From a virus: 34,446 nucleotides of DNA. Position 1 is the first letter of the stretch; the number at the start of each line of letters is the position of its first letter. The translations under genes were made by a program, and so were the position numbers. The notes beneath the pieces were generated by a model. It did not search any database, was not told the origin of the DNA, and was given only the letters and a program-made list of their open reading frames with translations. Of this stretch, positions 21,155-28,291 are shown piece by piece. The stretch is from the IMG/VR virus record IMGVR_UViG_3300020156_000442, positions 1 to 34,446 of that record; one strand, written 5' to 3'.

Positions 21155-21469
21155 TCAGAAAGGCGACACGTCCATCTCGGGCTCTCGCTCGACCTCTGCA
21201 GGCCCCTCATCGTCTTCTGAAGGCTCCCAACGCAGCGTTATCGATTCATCCTCATCATGAAACATCATGTCAATGCCGTCGGCTTCCGACAGCGCGCCCA
21301 ATATCTCCGACCACTCCCTGTCCCCGTCCGTGTCCAGCCGATGTATCCGCACCTCGCGCCGCTCTTGGGCGATCGGGTGATTGATCATCGACGACACTCG
21401 CAGCACAAGCCGCTCCATCGGGTTCATTGATTTGATTCCTGAGTCGTTCTTTTTGCTCTGCTGCGCCAT
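21155..21469 (-). CDS. DUF1654 family protein
   Basis: 104 aa from ATG 21469 (MAQQSKKNDSG), preceded by a near-perfect AAGGAGGT. The core MERLVLRVSSMINHPIAQER, then VRIHRLDTDGDREWSEILG and SITLRWEPSEDD, is the DUF1654 pattern common in Pseudomonas and its phages; function unknown. It runs leftward from the PL control region, divergent to the early operon, and operator OL1 (21524-21540) lies about 55 nt upstream. It may therefore also be controlled by the phage repressor. Confidence 0.8.
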   Translation of the reverse strand: MAQQSKKNDSGIKSMNPMERLVLRVSSMINHPIAQERREVRIHRLDTDGDREWSEILGALSEADGIDMMFHDEDESITLRWEPSEDDEGPAEVEREPEMDVSPF

Positions 21470-21523
21470 AAACACCTCCTTAACAAATGCTGTACATGCA
21501 TCCAGTATTAGAGCGCGAGCATA

Positions 21524-21540
21524 GCGAACCTTCGGTTCAG
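21524..21540. promoter_or_regulatory. Left operator 1
   Basis: GCGAACCTTCGGTTCAG: 7-nt half-sites around a 3-nt spacer, matching the perfect O3 site near cI in core (GAACC-nnn-GGTTC). It lies upstream of the divergent DUF1654 gene and about 75 nt before PL. Confidence 0.72.
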
Positions 21541-21612
21541 CGTAAATCCCATTACGACCGCCAATTTCTGAACTTAAAACTGAACCGGATAAAATTTATG
21601 TACTTTTGGTAC

Positions 21613-21641
21613 TTGACGCAATGTGAACCAGTAGTTCATAT
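21613..21641 (+). promoter_or_regulatory. PL promoter with embedded left operator 2
   Basis: TTGACG (21613-21618), exactly 17 nt, TCATAT (21636-21641). The spacer contains operator GTGAACCAGTAGTTCAT (21623-21639), with the same half-site and 17-bp geometry as the cI-side sites, so repressor would occlude the promoter. It should drive the rightward early operon. Confidence 0.75.
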
Positions 21642-22002
21642 TTGCTCCATCGCAGCGACACACAGCCACTGCGAAGGGCCTCAACAGACCCGCCGCTCTT
21701 TAACAACCAGCGCCATGAACGACTACCCGGCCAGTCCGGTTAGGTCACTCCCGGCTCCATCGGTGGGAGGTCAGTAAACCGATGAACAAAACCGCACTTG
21801 CCTCTACCGGCGACCGGCGATCCGACAGGCCCGAAAGCCTGCCCACGCGCAGCCCACTGCGACGGCGGACGAGGTGTTGACCGAACTGAGTGAATGACCT
21901 GGTAAGCGGGTGCGGAAAAAAACAGATTTCACTGGCTGGCCTTGGCGACAGGGCCAGACGGGAAATCAACCGCCCAGTTGGGCACAACAGCAGGTGATAG
22001 GC
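21642..22002 (+). other. PL leader region
   Basis: About 360 nt between PL and the first confident early gene. It contains the boxA (21694-21706), a small CCGG-ccagt-CCGG hairpin at about 21728-21741, and a 32-codon Arg-rich open frame at 21782-21880 that I do not trust as a gene. It probably works as an RNA leader. Confidence 0.5.
21694..21706 (+). promoter_or_regulatory. boxA antitermination element (nut-like)
   Basis: CGCTCTTTAACAA matches the bacterial rRNA boxA, which binds NusB/S10, at nearly every position, and it lies about 50 nt downstream of the predicted PL start. A short hairpin (about 21728-21741) follows and could act as boxB. An N-like gene was not recognised. Confidence 0.65.
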
Positions 22003-22578
22003 ATGGACATCAAAACCCTTGAAGCGCTGGGCGTGAGCGCAACCGATCTTTCCGAGCGCATCGTGGAGCAGGCGGTGCACGCCCTTCTCTACTCCACCAG
22101 CTACGGAGAAGACGACGAGGAAAGCACGCAGGCTTCCCGTTTCAAGCAGCAGATTGAAAAGCGTGTGAAGGATGCGGTCGACCAGAAGATCGACGCGATG
22201 TTTGCTGAGCACGTTCTGCCGCGCGTTGGCGAAATCATCGAATCGGCCGACATGCGCAAAACCAGTCATTACGGCGAACCGAAGGGCGAGCCCATGACCT
22301 TCAAGGAGTACATCGCCAGTCGCGCCGAGGTGTACATGAGCGAGAAGGTCGACTACCACGGCCAGTCGAAAGACGAATCGAAGGACAGCTATAACTGGTG
22401 CGAATCAGGCCCGCGCCTCACCGTTCTGATGAAGCTCTACATCAAGGACACACTCGAGAAGAGCGCGAAGTCGGCGATCAGCGACGTGAACAAGGTGATC
22501 GCCAAAAACATCGAGCAGGCTGCCAAGGATGCGATTACGTCCTGCGCCGCCTCTCTCAAGGTTGCAGCGACTCTCTGA
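22003..22578 (+). CDS. First PL-operon gene, hypothetical early protein
   Basis: 191 aa from ATG 22003 (MDIKTLEALGVSATDLSERI), with AGGTG upstream. Helical N-terminal third, then ASRFKQQIEKRVKDAVDQKI, a middle section GEPMTFKEYIASRAEVYMSE, and a C-terminal helix pair ending ITSCAASLKVAATL. I recall similar early proteins in Pseudomonas phages, all unassigned. As the first product after PL it would be made at once on infection, so a host-takeover role is plausible but unproven. Confidence 0.7.
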   Translation: MDIKTLEALGVSATDLSERIVEQAVHALLYSTSYGEDDEESTQASRFKQQIEKRVKDAVDQKIDAMFAEHVLPRVGEIIESADMRKTSHYGEPKGEPMTFKEYIASRAEVYMSEKVDYHGQSKDESKDSYNWCESGPRLTVLMKLYIKDTLEKSAKSAISDVNKVIAKNIEQAAKDAITSCAASLKVAATL

Positions 22579-23102
22579 CAACCAGCGCCACGACAGCCTG
22601 TCGTTAACTGCTCGATCCTCTCTATGAGAGCGCATCGGGGTGTGATCTGAATCCTGCCGCCAAGCAGCACAGCTTCTATCCAGCGAGATCCGGAGGAATG
22701 AACTCGGGTCGATGCAGGGATTGGCACCTGCCAGATCACACCCCGATGCGGACGAAACTGCGGCCTATAACCGCCCACCTGCATCACCGCAACACGCAGA
22801 TGAATGCCCGGGCTGACGGGCGAGTGTAAGACCTGAGGGATCGCGGGAACCGTGGCCGGTAGAGTGAGTAAGCGCCCAGATGGCCACGGCGAGTCCAAGA
22901 ATAAGCGGCTGAAACCTTCGCCCCGGTGAAACTCCGGTGTCACTAAGGCCGCTAATAGTCATGCCGGGATCAGCTCCGGCCATCTGCACCCACCCTTCCC
23001 CGACACCACCCGAAAGCACTCCCCTCCGGGCCGAACGGCAACCAGCGGAGCGGATGAGTGCATTGCGAGTTTTGTTGGATCAACCAGCGCTTGGAGAAAG
23101 CC
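22579..23102 (+). ncRNA. 524-nt non-coding block with strong secondary structure
   Basis: No credible gene on either strand. A perfect 19-bp inverted repeat, CGCATCGGGGTGTGATCTG (22631-22649), pairs with 22732-22750 around an 82-nt loop. AATCC-TGC and GCA-GGGATT just inside can extend the stem. Other hairpins are ACGACA-gcc-TGTCGT (22590-22604), and GCCGG/CCGGC near 22963-22980. Transcribed from PL, it would form a large folded RNA: a small RNA, a cis regulator or an antitermination element. Confidence 0.5.
22631..22750. repeat. Perfect 19-bp inverted repeat
   Basis: Arms at 22631-22649 and 22732-22750 are exact reverse complements (CGCATCGGGGTGTGATCTG), separated by 82 nt. No T-run follows, so it is not a simple terminator. 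Confidence 0.9.
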
Positions 23103-23342
23103 ATGGAATTCAGTTTTGAAGTGGACAGATTGTCGGTCGAACCATATGGCCGCAATGGCGTTTCGGTAACCGTCGAGGTAGAGGGCTCGGTCTTGGCGGA
23201 GGACCTGTCTGTCACTGACCGCCTCGAAGGTCTCGATGTTGACGACGTTCGTGAATGGCTACTGAAGAACGACAGCCACGACGACATCCTTGAGGCGATT
23301 GGCGAAGAGAAACTCCACGAATTCCTCTCGCACTCCGCCTAA
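23103..23342 (+). CDS. Small acidic early protein
   Basis: 79 aa, MEFSFEVDRLSVEPYGRNGV, with GGAG before the ATG. Beta-strand-like first half (VSVTVEVEGSVLAEDLSV), then an acidic helical second half (LEGLDVDDVREWLLKNDSHD). Strongly negative overall charge is a trait of some phage inhibitors such as DNA mimics and anti-CRISPRs, but I recognise no family. It is the first gene after the structured non-coding block. Confidence 0.6.
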   Translation: MEFSFEVDRLSVEPYGRNGVSVTVEVEGSVLAEDLSVTDRLEGLDVDDVREWLLKNDSHDDILEAIGEEKLHEFLSHSA

Positions 23343-23363
23343 CCCCAAACACTGGAGGTCGCC

Positions 23364-23666
23364 ATGAGCAAGCAGCAAGCAGTTCGAATTATTCAGCAGC
23401 AGATACACAGCCTTGCTGCGGAAGCTCAGCAATCACTGCAAGAGCACAACGGCTGGCTCAAATGCAGTGATCGACTTCCGGAACTTCCGAAGGGCGGCGG
23501 CAAGCATCACGTAATCGCCTACACACCAGCCAGACAGGCTCAGAGATTTGCGAAAGGTTCACGCTTCCTCTACTGGAACGGCATCGACTGGCGCTACCCG
23601 GACGGCTCTCGCTTCGAGCATCGCGTAACGCATTGGCAACCCTTCATCACCCCGCCCGCCGAATAA
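23364..23666 (+). CDS. DUF551-like early protein
   Basis: 100 aa. After a helical N-terminus (AVRIIQQQIHSLAAEAQQSL), the part WLKCSDRLPELPKGGGKHHV ... VTHWQPFITPPAE matches DUF551, a small phage domain with a W..C.DRLP start and THW-x-P end. Function unknown. GGAGG precedes the ATG at 23364. Confidence 0.7.
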   Translation: MSKQQAVRIIQQQIHSLAAEAQQSLQEHNGWLKCSDRLPELPKGGGKHHVIAYTPARQAQRFAKGSRFLYWNGIDWRYPDGSRFEHRVTHWQPFITPPAE

Positions 23667-23685
23667 CGCCACGCTGGAGGCAACC

Positions 23686-24114
23686 ATGAACGCAGCACTG
23701 AAGATTTGTCAGGCCATGCACGACGCGCAGTTGCCTCCGATGGTGAGCGAGCCGGACGATCAGCGCGAATGGCTGGAAAGCGCCGCTGAGCAGTTGGTGT
23801 GCGGCTCCGACGTGACGTGGAAGCGCCGGTTTGGCCCAGCGCAGAAGGTGACCAAGGCGCAGTACGCCGAACACTTGCAGCATCACCTGAACCAACGGCA
23901 GATCGACGGGCTGGATGATCGCGATTCGTTCGCCAATCTGGTGCTGGCCGTCGTGGTCGGAAGTTCGGCCGAGGCGCTGACTCACGCAAAGCACCTGCTA
24001 GGCACCGACAGCCCGGTCACGGAGCTGGAAGCGATCGCTGCCGACCTGCTCCGCCCGTACGCCGCCGAAGCCGTCACCGCTGAGCGCGAAGCGGCCGAGG
24101 ACGACGCGTTATGA
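23686..24114 (+). CDS. Hypothetical early protein
   Basis: 142 aa, MNAALKICQAMHDAQLPPMV. Helical throughout; segments REWLESAAEQLVCGSDVTWK and YAEHLQHHLNQRQIDGLDD stand out, with an acidic Ala/Glu C-terminus. No family recognised. GGAGG upstream; its stop overlaps the next start (ATGA), so the genes are coupled. Confidence 0.65.
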   Translation: MNAALKICQAMHDAQLPPMVSEPDDQREWLESAAEQLVCGSDVTWKRRFGPAQKVTKAQYAEHLQHHLNQRQIDGLDDRDSFANLVLAVVVGSSAEALTHAKHLLGTDSPVTELEAIAADLLRPYAAEAVTAEREAAEDDAL

Positions 24115-24326
24115 GCAATCAGGTAGCACTGGCCCGGCTGGGCCTTGAAATCGCGAAGATGCGCAAGTCCTGCACTCCGGTGCCGGATCGCACCTTCGTC
24201 ATGGGCATGATCGAAATGGCGGAGTTCGCCGAGATCGTCGACACCCGCACCGCCAATCGTTATCGGGATGCGCTGGACGCCAAGTTCGTCGAGCGCAACA
24301 CCCATCTGAAAGGAGTTTCGGCATGA
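24111..24326 (+). CDS. Small hypothetical early protein
   Basis: 71 aa, MSNQVALARLGLEIAKMRKS. Two helices with a central FVMGMIEMAEFAEIVDTRTA; could be a small helical regulator, although no HTH is clear. Overlaps both neighbours by 4 nt. Confidence 0.6.
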   Translation: MSNQVALARLGLEIAKMRKSCTPVPDRTFVMGMIEMAEFAEIVDTRTANRYRDALDAKFVERNTHLKGVSA

Positions 24327-24493
24327 CAACCCATCTGGTGAAAACGCTTATCGATGAGCAACTGGAGGAGATTGCACGCAGCCTCGCAGTTGTCGGCGCT
24401 GGCATCCCTCGCGAGCTTCCTGTTTCGGCGCTCCCTCCTCCACTGGTGGCAGCCATCAAACAAGGCCGCATCGCTGTGAGGGCTCGCCAATGA
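24323..24493 (+). CDS. Very small early protein
   Basis: 56 aa, MTTHLVKTLIDEQLEEIARS, then a Pro-rich stretch (ELPVSALPPPLVAAIKQGR). AGGAG is about 8 nt upstream and both ends overlap neighbouring genes. No family recognised. Confidence 0.55.
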   Translation: MTTHLVKTLIDEQLEEIARSLAVVGAGIPRELPVSALPPPLVAAIKQGRIAVRARQ

Positions 24494-24615
24494 ATCTCCT
24501 GTACTGGTTTCTCGTCGTGATCCTGATTGCCGGCGCAGGCGCCTACGGCATCGTGAAAGACGGCCAGGATACTTGCCAAGTGCCGCGCTCCACCACCTAC
24601 AACGTTTTCCGATGA
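24490..24615 (+). CDS. Tiny membrane protein
   Basis: 41 aa, MNLLYWFLVVILIAGAGAYG: a single N-terminal TM helix, then a short polar tail with one Cys. Starts and ends overlap neighbours (ATGA). Function unknown. Confidence 0.5.
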   Translation: MNLLYWFLVVILIAGAGAYGIVKDGQDTCQVPRSTTYNVFR

Positions 24616-24728
24616 CCAGCCGGCAGTTGGCCCGCCGCATCCTCATTCGGCGCGGATCGTTCCGTGTCCTCGCGATTTACACCTTCCTGATGCTGCTCAG
24701 CGCCCTCGCCGATCGCATCACTCAATAA
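24612..24728 (+). CDS. Tiny membrane protein
   Basis: 38 aa, an Arg-rich N-terminus (MTSRQLARRILIRRGSFR) followed by one hydrophobic helix (VLAIYTFLMLLSALA). Start overlaps the previous stop. The opposite charge layout to the preceding protein suggests opposite topology, so the two could pair. Confidence 0.5.
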   Translation: MTSRQLARRILIRRGSFRVLAIYTFLMLLSALADRITQ

Positions 24729-24770
24729 CCAAGCATTCAATCGCTGCGCTGGGCGCGGCAAGGATTCCCC

Positions 24771-25586
24771 ATGTCCGCAGTAATGAAACAGGCTGATCAT
24801 CTGCCAGCCATTTCCGAGGATGCACTCGTCGAAGTGCTAAGCGGAAGTCTGTATCCAGGCGCGGCGCACAACTCGGTTGTGATGGTGCTGGCCTACTGCA
24901 AGGCGGCCCAGCTCGACCCGATGCTCAAGCCGGTGCACATCGTTCCCATCTACCAAAAAGGCCGCGGGATGGTCGACACGGTCATGCCCGGCATCGGCCT
25001 GTACCGCATTCAGGCCGCTCGGACCGGGCAATACGCCGGAATCAGCGATCCCGAATACGGCCCCCCGATCACTGCCACGCTGGGCGGCGTCGAGGTCACC
25101 TATCCCGAGTGGTGCCGAGTGACGGTAAAGCGCCAGATGTCGAACGGCCTTGTCGCCGAGTTCACGGCCAGCGAGCGATGGCTTGAGAACTATGCCACTG
25201 CCAGCAAGGACACTGTCGCCCCGAACTCGATGTGGAAGCGCAGAGCGTTCGCCCAGCTCGCCAAGTGCGCCGAGGCGCAGGCGCTGCGCAAGGCGTTCCC
25301 CGAGGTCGGATCGGCGCCGACGGCGGACGAGATGGAAGGCAAGACGTTCGACGAGGCTCCGCGCGATGTGACGCCGCAGCCGTCCGCAATTAAGGAGCCT
25401 GCTCCAAATCCTGATTACTCGGATGAAAAGTTCGAGTCAATGCTCCCTACATGGCAAGGCGGCATTGACCAAGGGAAAACCAATCCCGAAACACTGATCG
25501 CGTTTCTTCAGTCTCGCTACACGCTGAGCGACTCGCAGATCGACCGAATCAAACGAATGGAACCAATCGACGGAGACGCAGCATGA
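24771..25586 (+). CDS. bet: Bet / RecT-family ssDNA-annealing recombinase
   Basis: 271 aa. The Redbeta-type domain covers residues ~10-190: SLYPGAAHNSVVMVLAYCKA, AQLDPMLKPVHIVPIYQKG, the GIGLYRIQAARTGQY box and MWKRRAFAQLAKCAEAQALR, equivalent to the lambda segment around the conserved RHKA...CAR motif. A C-terminal ~70-residue tail (from about 200) replaces the lambda C-terminus and may bind host SSB. It anneals ssDNA in partnership with the exonuclease encoded next (ATGA overlap). AAGGA precedes the start. Confidence 0.9.
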   Translation: MSAVMKQADHLPAISEDALVEVLSGSLYPGAAHNSVVMVLAYCKAAQLDPMLKPVHIVPIYQKGRGMVDTVMPGIGLYRIQAARTGQYAGISDPEYGPPITATLGGVEVTYPEWCRVTVKRQMSNGLVAEFTASERWLENYATASKDTVAPNSMWKRRAFAQLAKCAEAQALRKAFPEVGSAPTADEMEGKTFDEAPRDVTPQPSAIKEPAPNPDYSDEKFESMLPTWQGGIDQGKTNPETLIAFLQSRYTLSDSQIDRIKRMEPIDGDAA

Positions 25587-27205
25587 AAATTCACAACGTA
25601 GCTCAAGGCTCCGCCGAGTGGCGCGCATTGCGCGCTCAACACTTCACCGCCTCCGAGGCGCCCGCAATGATGGGCGCTTCGAAGTACCAGACCCGCACCG
25701 ACCTGCTGACCATGAAGAAAACCGGCATTACGCCGGAGGTCACTCAGGCGCAGCAGTACATCTTCGACAAAGGCCACGCAACTGAAGCGCTCGCCCGGCC
25801 GCTGGTTGAAGTCATGATCGGCGAGGAGCTGTATCCAGTCGTGGGTACCGACGGCAATCTGCTCGCCTCCATGGACGGCGCGACGATGCTGGGCGAGACA
25901 CTCTTCGAACACAAGCTTTGGAACGAGTCGTTGGTCGCCCAGGTGAAGGCTGGCGAGCTGGATCCACACTACTATTGGCAGCTCGAACAGCAACTGCTGG
26001 TGAGCGGCGCCGAGCGCGTGATTTTCGTGTGCTCCGACGGCACCGCCGAAAACTTCGTGCACATGGAATACCGACCTGTCGCCGGCCGCGCCGCGCAGTT
26101 GGTCGAAGGCTGGAAACAATTCGAGGCGGACCTGGCCAACCACGAAATGGCCGAGGCGCCGTCGATTATCGTCGGCAAGGCCCCGGACGAGCTACCAGCG
26201 CTACGCATCGAACTGACTGGCATGGTCACCGCGAGCAACCTCAAGGTGTTCGAGGATTCGGCTCTCGCTGTCATCGACTCTGTGAAAACCACGCTGCAGA
26301 CCGATCAAGACTTTGCCGACGCCAAGAAGGCGGTCAAGTGGTGCGGCGATGTTGAAGAAGCGGTTGCAGTAGCGAAGAAACAAGCGCTCTCCCAAACCCA
26401 AAGCATTGACGAGCTTTTCTCTTCTCTGGATCGAATCAGCGCGCATGCTCGCGAGACGCGCTTGAAGGTCGACAAGCTTGTGAAGGCTCAAGAGCTGCTG
26501 GTGAAGACCAACATCAAGCAGAAGGCTGAACAGGCGCTAGCGGATCACGTCGCTGCCATCAACAAAACGCTGGGCCGGGTGACGCTGCCAGCGGTTGCCG
26601 CAGACTTCGCCGGCGCCATGAAGAACAAGCGCACCATTGCCAGTCTGCAGGACGCCGTCGATACCGAGCTGGCTCGGGCAAAAATCGCCGCGAGCCAGTC
26701 AGCAGATGCCATTCGCTTGAATCTGACCAGCCTGGCCGAGCTCGCGCCAGACCATGCATTCTTGTTCAACGACATCCAACAGCTCGTTCTGAAGGCCAAC
26801 GATGACCTGGTCGCACTGATCAAGGTGCGGATATCGGAACGCCAGAAGGCCGAGGAGCAGAAAGCCGAAGCCCAGCGCGAGCAGATCCGCCAGCAGGAGT
26901 TGAAGCGAATCGAGGACGAGGCGAAAGCAAGCGCGCCGGTCGAGCCCGCACCAGTTGCCAGCCCGGCACCGGTGAAAGCCGCCGCGCCGGTTCAGTCTGC
27001 CGCGAAGCCGACGACCACAACTGCGGCGCCGGCGAACCTGCAGGCCGAAGTGTTCGATCTGGAAGAGCTGATCAAAGCAGTTGCCTACGGCCAAGCGCCT
27101 ATCTCGGTGCTGACCGTAAGCTGGGAACACCTCGACGCGCTAGTCGCCGATCAGGGCAGCAAATTCAGCATGGCCGGCGTGAGGCTGGTGAAGGTGGCAG
27201 CATGA
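25583..27205 (+). CDS. YqaJ-type viral exonuclease with long coiled-coil extension
   Basis: 540 aa. Residues 1-200 are a YqaJ/lambda-exonuclease fold: QGSAEWRALRAQHFTASEAP, the acidic FEHKLWNESLVAQVKAGELD region and DPHYYWQLEQQLLVSGAER. The rest is an unusually long helical extension (residues ~225-470) with coiled-coil runs (RISERQKAEEQKAEAQREQI), a Pro/Ala linker (APVEPAPVASPAPVK), and a small globular end (VSWEHLDALVADQGSKFSM). The nuclease should resect dsDNA ends 5'-3' for Bet; the extension may tether partners. Typical YqaJ proteins are about 200-330 aa. Confidence 0.88.
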   Translation: MKIHNVAQGSAEWRALRAQHFTASEAPAMMGASKYQTRTDLLTMKKTGITPEVTQAQQYIFDKGHATEALARPLVEVMIGEELYPVVGTDGNLLASMDGATMLGETLFEHKLWNESLVAQVKAGELDPHYYWQLEQQLLVSGAERVIFVCSDGTAENFVHMEYRPVAGRAAQLVEGWKQFEADLANHEMAEAPSIIVGKAPDELPALRIELTGMVTASNLKVFEDSALAVIDSVKTTLQTDQDFADAKKAVKWCGDVEEAVAVAKKQALSQTQSIDELFSSLDRISAHARETRLKVDKLVKAQELLVKTNIKQKAEQALADHVAAINKTLGRVTLPAVAADFAGAMKNKRTIASLQDAVDTELARAKIAASQSADAIRLNLTSLAELAPDHAFLFNDIQQLVLKANDDLVALIKVRISERQKAEEQKAEAQREQIRQQELKRIEDEAKASAPVEPAPVASPAPVKAAAPVQSAAKPTTTTAAPANLQAEVFDLEELIKAVAYGQAPISVLTVSWEHLDALVADQGSKFSMAGVRLVKVAA

Positions 27206-27543
27206 GATGGGACGCCCACAAGGCCGAAGAACCGGCCATTGCCCAAGCACTTCACCGGTTCGCAGATACCGGGATCTTCGCCGCGTCCAAGGCGCTGCAC
27301 CGGTCCACTCGCTCACTCAACCGGATCGCTAGCGAGCACGGCATTGAGTTCACGACCTGCACCGCCAGGACGATGGAAGCCCGTCGCCAAAAAAGGGCCT
27401 CAATGGTCACTCAGATAAAGGCTTTGGCCGGCACGCGATCTCAAGCTGAGATCTGCGCAGCCATCGGAATTTCGCGGGCTGTTCTTCGTGAGCTCGCCGA
27501 GATCTACGAAATCAACATCAACAGTCGCTCGAAAGGTGCCTGA
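27202..27543 (+). CDS. Small HTH-like protein
   Basis: 113 aa. A possible helix-turn-helix in TRSQAEICAAIGISRAVLRE (residues ~77-96), and an earlier helical repeat (GIFAASKALHRSTRSLNRIA) of similar pattern, so two HTH-like units may be present. It overlaps the exonuclease stop. A DNA-binding regulator is plausible; no family assigned. Confidence 0.6.
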   Translation: MRWDAHKAEEPAIAQALHRFADTGIFAASKALHRSTRSLNRIASEHGIEFTTCTARTMEARRQKRASMVTQIKALAGTRSQAEICAAIGISRAVLRELAEIYEININSRSKGA

Positions 27544-27544
27544 T

Positions 27545-27901
27545 ATGGAACAAGCATTCGTTGAAGCCGCAAAGCGGCAAAGTGGACTGGAGGCGGCGAA
27601 AGCTGCCTTCTTTGCATCTGGAGGTAAGGCGCAGCTAATCCCTACCGGGATCGGAAAGGACAGTCCAAGCATCGCAACGGTAGTCAATACGCCTTACGGC
27701 TACAGGAACATTGAAGCGCAGAAGGCCAAGCGAGGCCGAATGATCACTCAAGATGAGCGAGACAAGATCGCCGGCGAACTTATGAACTGCAAGGCAGCCG
27801 GAATGACGCGCAACAAAGCCTGCAAGCACATGGGTATCAGCACGACACTCGCCCGGAAGATCGTCGCGGACTACTCGCTCGATTACCCGACGAAAGCCTG
27901 A
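27545..27901 (+). CDS. Small protein with C-terminal HTH-like motif
   Basis: 118 aa from ATG 27545 (MEQAFVEAAKRQSGLEAAKA). The C-terminal GMTRNKACKHMGISTTLARK is a good helix-turn-helix. The N-terminal half is helical, then beta-like (AQLIPTGIGKDSPSIATVV). It follows the previous HTH protein and could have arisen by duplication of a shared HTH plan. Stop and the next ATG overlap (TGATG). Confidence 0.6.
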   Translation: MEQAFVEAAKRQSGLEAAKAAFFASGGKAQLIPTGIGKDSPSIATVVNTPYGYRNIEAQKAKRGRMITQDERDKIAGELMNCKAAGMTRNKACKHMGISTTLARKIVADYSLDYPTKA

Positions 27902-27985
27902 TGCGCAGATTCAACACTCGCACCCAACAACGCAAACGACAGACCTGGCTGGACTTGCCGGCCAGCGGAATTGAAGAGGTAGGCC

Positions 27986-28291
27986 ATGGCCAAGAGCAAT
28001 GCGCAATTGCAGAAGGACAAGCGAACCAAGGAAAAGGCCCTACTCGACCGGATCGGCGCCGAGAAGCGATTGGCGAACTTCAACCTCAAGCCTTTCATCA
28101 GGAAGGCTGAGCAGCCGCACCACCTTATCGCCTATCAGGTGTATCGCTTCCACATCGGTTTTCGTGCTCATCGCAATCACCATCAGGTCTGTGCCGAGTG
28201 CAAATCAATAGCCCAATTTCACGAATCACGCCAGCCGGCGAGGCAGGCGTATGCCCCGAGGAAATCGCAATGCCTGTACTCCACAGCGTAA
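27986..28291 (+). CDS. Doubtful small protein, possibly decayed
   Basis: 101 codons, [20 protein letters not shown] at the start, with GAGG before the ATG. The first ~35 residues resemble small basic phage proteins (DRIGAEKRL), but from about residue 40 the composition becomes His-rich and irregular ([20 protein letters not shown]), and the end overlaps the next gene. The upstream frame from 27901 shows the same loss of sense after ~28 codons. A frameshift or truncated gene is likely. Confidence 0.35.
   Translation: MAKSNAQLQKDKRTKEKALLDRIGAEKRLANFNLKPFIRKAEQPHHLIAYQVYRFHIGFRAHRNHHQVCAECKSIAQFHESRQPARQAYAPRKSQCLYSTA

Noticed and set aside
21491-21507. Additional left operator around TGTACATGCATCCAGTA
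   Set aside because: Only one half resembles the AGTACAT half-site; the other does not fit the palindrome.
21782-21880. 32-codon Arg-rich frame in the PL leader, a possible N antiterminator
   Set aside because: Too short for N, the spacing of its ribosome site is poor (about 11 nt), and Arg content can come from GC-rich leader DNA.
22437-22943. Leftward 168-codon frame across the structured block
   Set aside because: No ribosome site, low-complexity text, and it runs through the hairpins and into the end of the upstream gene.
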